Assembly (NCBI GenBank): GCA_023525715.1
Contig: CM042011.1
Span: 61,986,354 to 62,050,353, forward strand
Length of the DNA stretch: 64,000 nucleotides
Source: Cichorium intybus
Taxonomy: Eukaryota; Streptophyta; Magnoliopsida; Asterales; Asteraceae
Direction: 5' to 3'
This document shows positions 61,372 through 64,000 of this stretch, piece after piece (within the stretch, counting starts at the first letter, position 1; every line of letters starts with the position of its first letter). The notes under the pieces were generated by a model. It ran no database searches. It saw only the letters and a list, made by a program, of their open reading frames with translations, and was not told the DNA's origin. A program made the translations under genes and the position numbers.

Positions 61372-62142
61372 TGTTGGATTAGGTGTCTAAGCCATGACTT
61401 ATAATTGTATTTATCTTATGAATAAAAGCAAAGTCCATTTGGGTTGCCCTTATAGATGGAGGATAGATATATAGTTCAGTAGAGAGAATAGTTGATTTAT
61501 TAGTTGTATAATAAATCAATAGAAATTAAGTATATGGTTTATTAATATATTTAAGTGTTAATATATTAATTAGAAACTATATTAATTAATTGAGATTTAA
61601 TCTAGAATTAATTGGATTTAATTTGGAGATTAAATTAATTAATTAAAAGGTGCAGGGACTGGTTTGGCATTTATTCAATAGTTGAATAACTGGCCAGGTA
61701 AAACCAGGGACCAAAAGTGGCGCCACCCTGGAGGCTTCTATAGGGTTTGGCGAAACCCTGATTAGGGTTTTGGTAAGCCTGGTCCAAGTGGTCAAAAGCC
61801 TTGTCCAGTTGGAGGCTCCTTAGGGTTTCATGTGTAACCCTAGGAGGCTATAAAAGGAAACCCCTAACACCTCATATTCACGCCATCTCTCTCTCTGTGT
61901 TACTCTGCTGGACTGATTCTTCCATCACTTGGGTGTGACTTGCATTTGAGGCAGGATACTTTTGCTGCTGCTTGAAAGGATCATAAGATCAAAGGTTGGT
62001 TTTTCTTAATTCATCATTAGAATTGAATTGTTTCATTTAGGTTCTTAGTTCTAATCTTCATAGAAGAAAACATAGATCAATATTAGGGTTGCATGTGAAC
62101 CATAGGTATTTGTGTGTTCATTGATTGCGTAGAAACCCTTCA
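61372..62142 (+). mobile_element. Solo LTR of Copia C family
   Basis: 771 bp with TG...CA ends, TATAAAAGG at 61849-61857, and GTCAT on both sides (61367-61371 and 62143-62147). It splits the pol gene of element B between the reverse transcriptase end (SIMYAM) and the start of the RNase H region (TCTRPDVSFAL). Confidence 0.92.
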
Positions 62143-62700
62143 GTCATAGCGTACATGATCGACCCCACAGCCGAAGCGTAAGGTACCCGACTCATGTCAG
62201 CTATTTCCTCATCTGTACCCGGACTTTGAGACTTGCTCAGTTTGGCAGTGCTTTGCATAGGTAGCTCTCCTTTCTTGGAATTTTCCATACTAAACCTCTT
62301 TAGTACCTTGTCCAAGTAAACACTTTGACTAAGTCCAATTAACCTTTTCTTTCTATCTCTCAATATTCTTATCCCGTGAATATAGGCAGCTTCTCCAAGG
62401 TCTTTCATGGCGAAACACTTCACAAAACAAGATTTGACTTCTTGCAAGGTTAGAATGTCGTTTCCCATGAGTAATATGTCATCGACATACAGCACCAAAA
62501 AAGTGACTATACTCCCACTAGCCTTGATATACACACAGGACTCATCTTCGCTTCTAGAGAAACCAAAATCTTTGACTTTCTCATGAAAGCAGAGATTCCA
62601 GGTGCGAGAAGCTTGTTTCAATTCGTAGATTGATTTCTCAAGCTTACACACACTATTAGAAAACTTTGCATCTTCAAAACCTTATGGCTGATTCATGTAA
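62143..62700 (-). pseudogene. Copia B reverse transcriptase, C-terminal half
   Basis: Minus strand. It contains CKLEKSIYELKQASRTWNL, the catalytic YVDDILL and MKDLGEAAYIHGIRI, and ends in YASAVGSIMYAMT at the solo LTR. Residue G-to-E in IYELKQA, where element C has IYGLKQA, is a change at a well-conserved position. Frame is lost upstream near 62655-62700. Confidence 0.85.
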
Positions 62701-63360
62701 CCATCCTCAGTCAACTTCCCATTAAGGAAAGAGGTTTTGACATCCATCTGCCAAAATTTCATAATCATGAAATGCAACTATGGCGAGCATTATCCTAATG
62801 GACTTTATCTTAGCCACTGGTGAAAAAGTTTCGTCATAGTCAACCCCAGGGGTTTAAGTGAAACCTTCCGCAACCAACCGAGCCTTGAAGGTGTGTACCT
62901 TTCCATTCATGTCGGTCTTCTTCTTGAAGATCCATTTACACCCAACTGTATTTCGACCTGGTACATTGTCAACCAAGTTCCAAACTTGATTGTCATACAT
63001 GGACTTGATCTCGCTGTCTATTGCCTCTTTCCATTTAGCAGCCTCAGGGCCTGCCATCGCTTCCTTGTAGCTAGCCGGCTCATCCAAATTTACTAGTGTT
63101 CTAACATTGACAAACATGTCACCATTTGTAGTAATATGGAAACCATAAAACTCAGGTGACATGCTAACTCTACCAGAACGTCTAAGAGATAACGAACTGT
63201 TTACCGGTTCAACAGGAACTTCTTCCTCTAGTTGAGTGCTAGTATCTTCTAAGGTTCCTTCATTGGCTGACTCCTGAATTTCTTCAAGGTTAATGGTACT
63301 CCCACTGTCCTCTTTGAATATGAGCTCTCTCTCTCTCTCTCTCTCTCTCGAAAGACTCAT
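62701..63360 (-). pseudogene. Copia B linker and reverse transcriptase N-terminal part, frame broken
   Basis: The frame 62854-63360 covers the acidic linker, then RRSGRVSMSPEFYGF and the reverse transcriptase start (WKEAIDSEIKSMYDN, VGCKWIFKKKTDMNG). A stop follows at the position where element C reads TQTPGVDYDE. At its upstream end a (GA)n expansion (complement of about 63325-63350) replaces the short RERE segment of element C and shifts the frame. Confidence 0.8.
63325..63350. repeat. (CT)n microsatellite inside Copia B pol
   Basis: About 26 bp of CT on the + strand, read as GAGA in pol, giving Arg-Glu repeats. Element C has only a few units at this place. Confidence 0.9.
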
Positions 63361-64000
63361 CTTCGTGCTACAAAGACCACGTCCTTGCTAGGTCTGTAGA
63401 ACAAATATCCAAAGGACTGTTTTGGGTAGCCAATGAAAAAACATCTCTCATTTCTGGCTTCGAGTTTGTCATGAGTCTCTCGTCTTACGAATACTTCACA
63501 ACCCCAGACTTTAATATGTACCAACGAGGAAAGTTTCCCCGTCAACATTTTGTGAGGTGTTTTGGTAACCTTTTTAGTAGGTAGAAGATTTAGAATATGG
63601 GCGGTTGTCTTTAAGGCATACCCCCAGAAATGAATGGGAAGAGAAGCTCGACTCATCATGTAACGAACCATGTCCAACAAGGTTCGATTACGCCTCTCAG
63701 CCACACCATTCGATTATGGTGTCCTAGGAGGAGTCAACCGTGAAACTATTCCACATTCCTTAATATAGTCTAGGAACTCAATACTAAGATACTCACCGCC
63801 TCTATCGGATCTAAGCATCTTTATCTTCCTGCCTAATTTATTCTCTACTTCATGCTTGAACTCTTTGAACTTTTCAAAGGTTTCTGACTTATGCTTGATT
63901 AAGTAGATATAGCCATATCTGCTATAATCATCAGTAAAAGTCACATAAAATCGATTTGCATCCCTTGTGGTCGATCTGAAGGGTCCACATACATCGGTAT
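63357..64000 (-). pseudogene. Copia B integrase, partial, runs off the window
   Basis: The frame 63714-63944 carries FTDDYSRYGYIYLIK and LRSDRGGEYLSIEFLDYIKECGIVS. A stop near 63711-63713 separates it from the frame 63357-63704, which has AERRNRTLLDMV and the integrase C-terminal region. The upstream integrase, protease and gag lie beyond 64000. Confidence 0.85.

Larger units (their letters stand above)
50579..64000 (-). mobile_element. Copia element B, minus strand, interrupted and partly duplicated, 5' end outside window
   Basis: The 3' LTR is 50579-51317 (TGTTGG...CCAACA), with a purine tract (complement of 51318-51328) on its inner side. The RNase H end of pol is at 52183-52830. Copia C then inserted with target duplication GTCAT. 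A copy of 50697-52830 appears at 59239-61371. The remaining pol continues from 62143 to the right edge: reverse transcriptase, linker, then integrase core at 63714-63944. The 5' LTR and gag would lie beyond 64000. It is closely related to C in sequence. Stops and frameshifts show that it is inactive. Confidence 0.85.

Overview
The window is repeat-dense nuclear DNA from a flowering plant, most likely a eudicot. It holds a plant-only Aux/IAA gene, LTR retrotransposons with plant tRNA primer sites, plant hAT, PIF/Harbinger and CACTA DNA transposons, and tRNA-derived SINEs. The species cannot be named from what is visible. The only clear host gene is an Aux/IAA auxin-response repressor on the + strand (18402-19464), and its last exon is not visible. 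About seventeen (TA)n tracts, mostly 70-240 bp, punctuate the window, and many transposon ends abut them directly.

Layout. 1-3500: AT-rich spacer, (TA)n tracts and a minus-strand SINE (2611-2972). 3504-17772: a nested stack. A CACTA element holds a small SINE with 24-bp target duplications. The SINE holds an hAT element (12928-16541). An Athila-like LTR retrotransposon (4419-12921) sits inside the hAT's left target duplication. The Athila-like element keeps gag-protease and an envelope-position ORF but has no reverse transcriptase or integrase. 17775-20765: the Aux/IAA locus. 20769-22788: a PIF/Harbinger element with an intact transposase frame, matching TIRs and TAA duplications. 22792-34362: AT-rich spacer, hAT-like fragments (24995-26249 and 32452-32847), a locally duplicated 416-bp unit, a second SINE (32944-33319), a weak Copia-like end (31243) and repeat R.

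34363-42491: a Ty3/gypsy element resembling the Tekay/Del group. Its LTRs look about 99% identical, yet its interior is full of stops. 42580-50578: a second copy of R, tandem duplications (66, 153 and 459 bp) and LTR-like fragments with polypurine tracts or a primer site. 50579-64000: a minus-strand Copia element (B) runs off the right edge. A related plus-strand Copia element (C, 52831-59238) inserted into its RNase H region. The block B-3'-end plus C-LTR then appears a second time (59239-62142). The best explanation is tandem duplication at a TTCAT microhomology followed by collapse of the second C copy to a solo LTR.

These genes do not form a pathway. The retrotransposon frames are broken by a few nonsense codons and frameshifts, and several of the nonsense codons are of the kind made by C-to-T change. 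The coding frames that look intact are the Harbinger transposase and the two short Copia RNase H fragments. No CRISPR array, rRNA gene or convincing standalone tRNA gene was seen.
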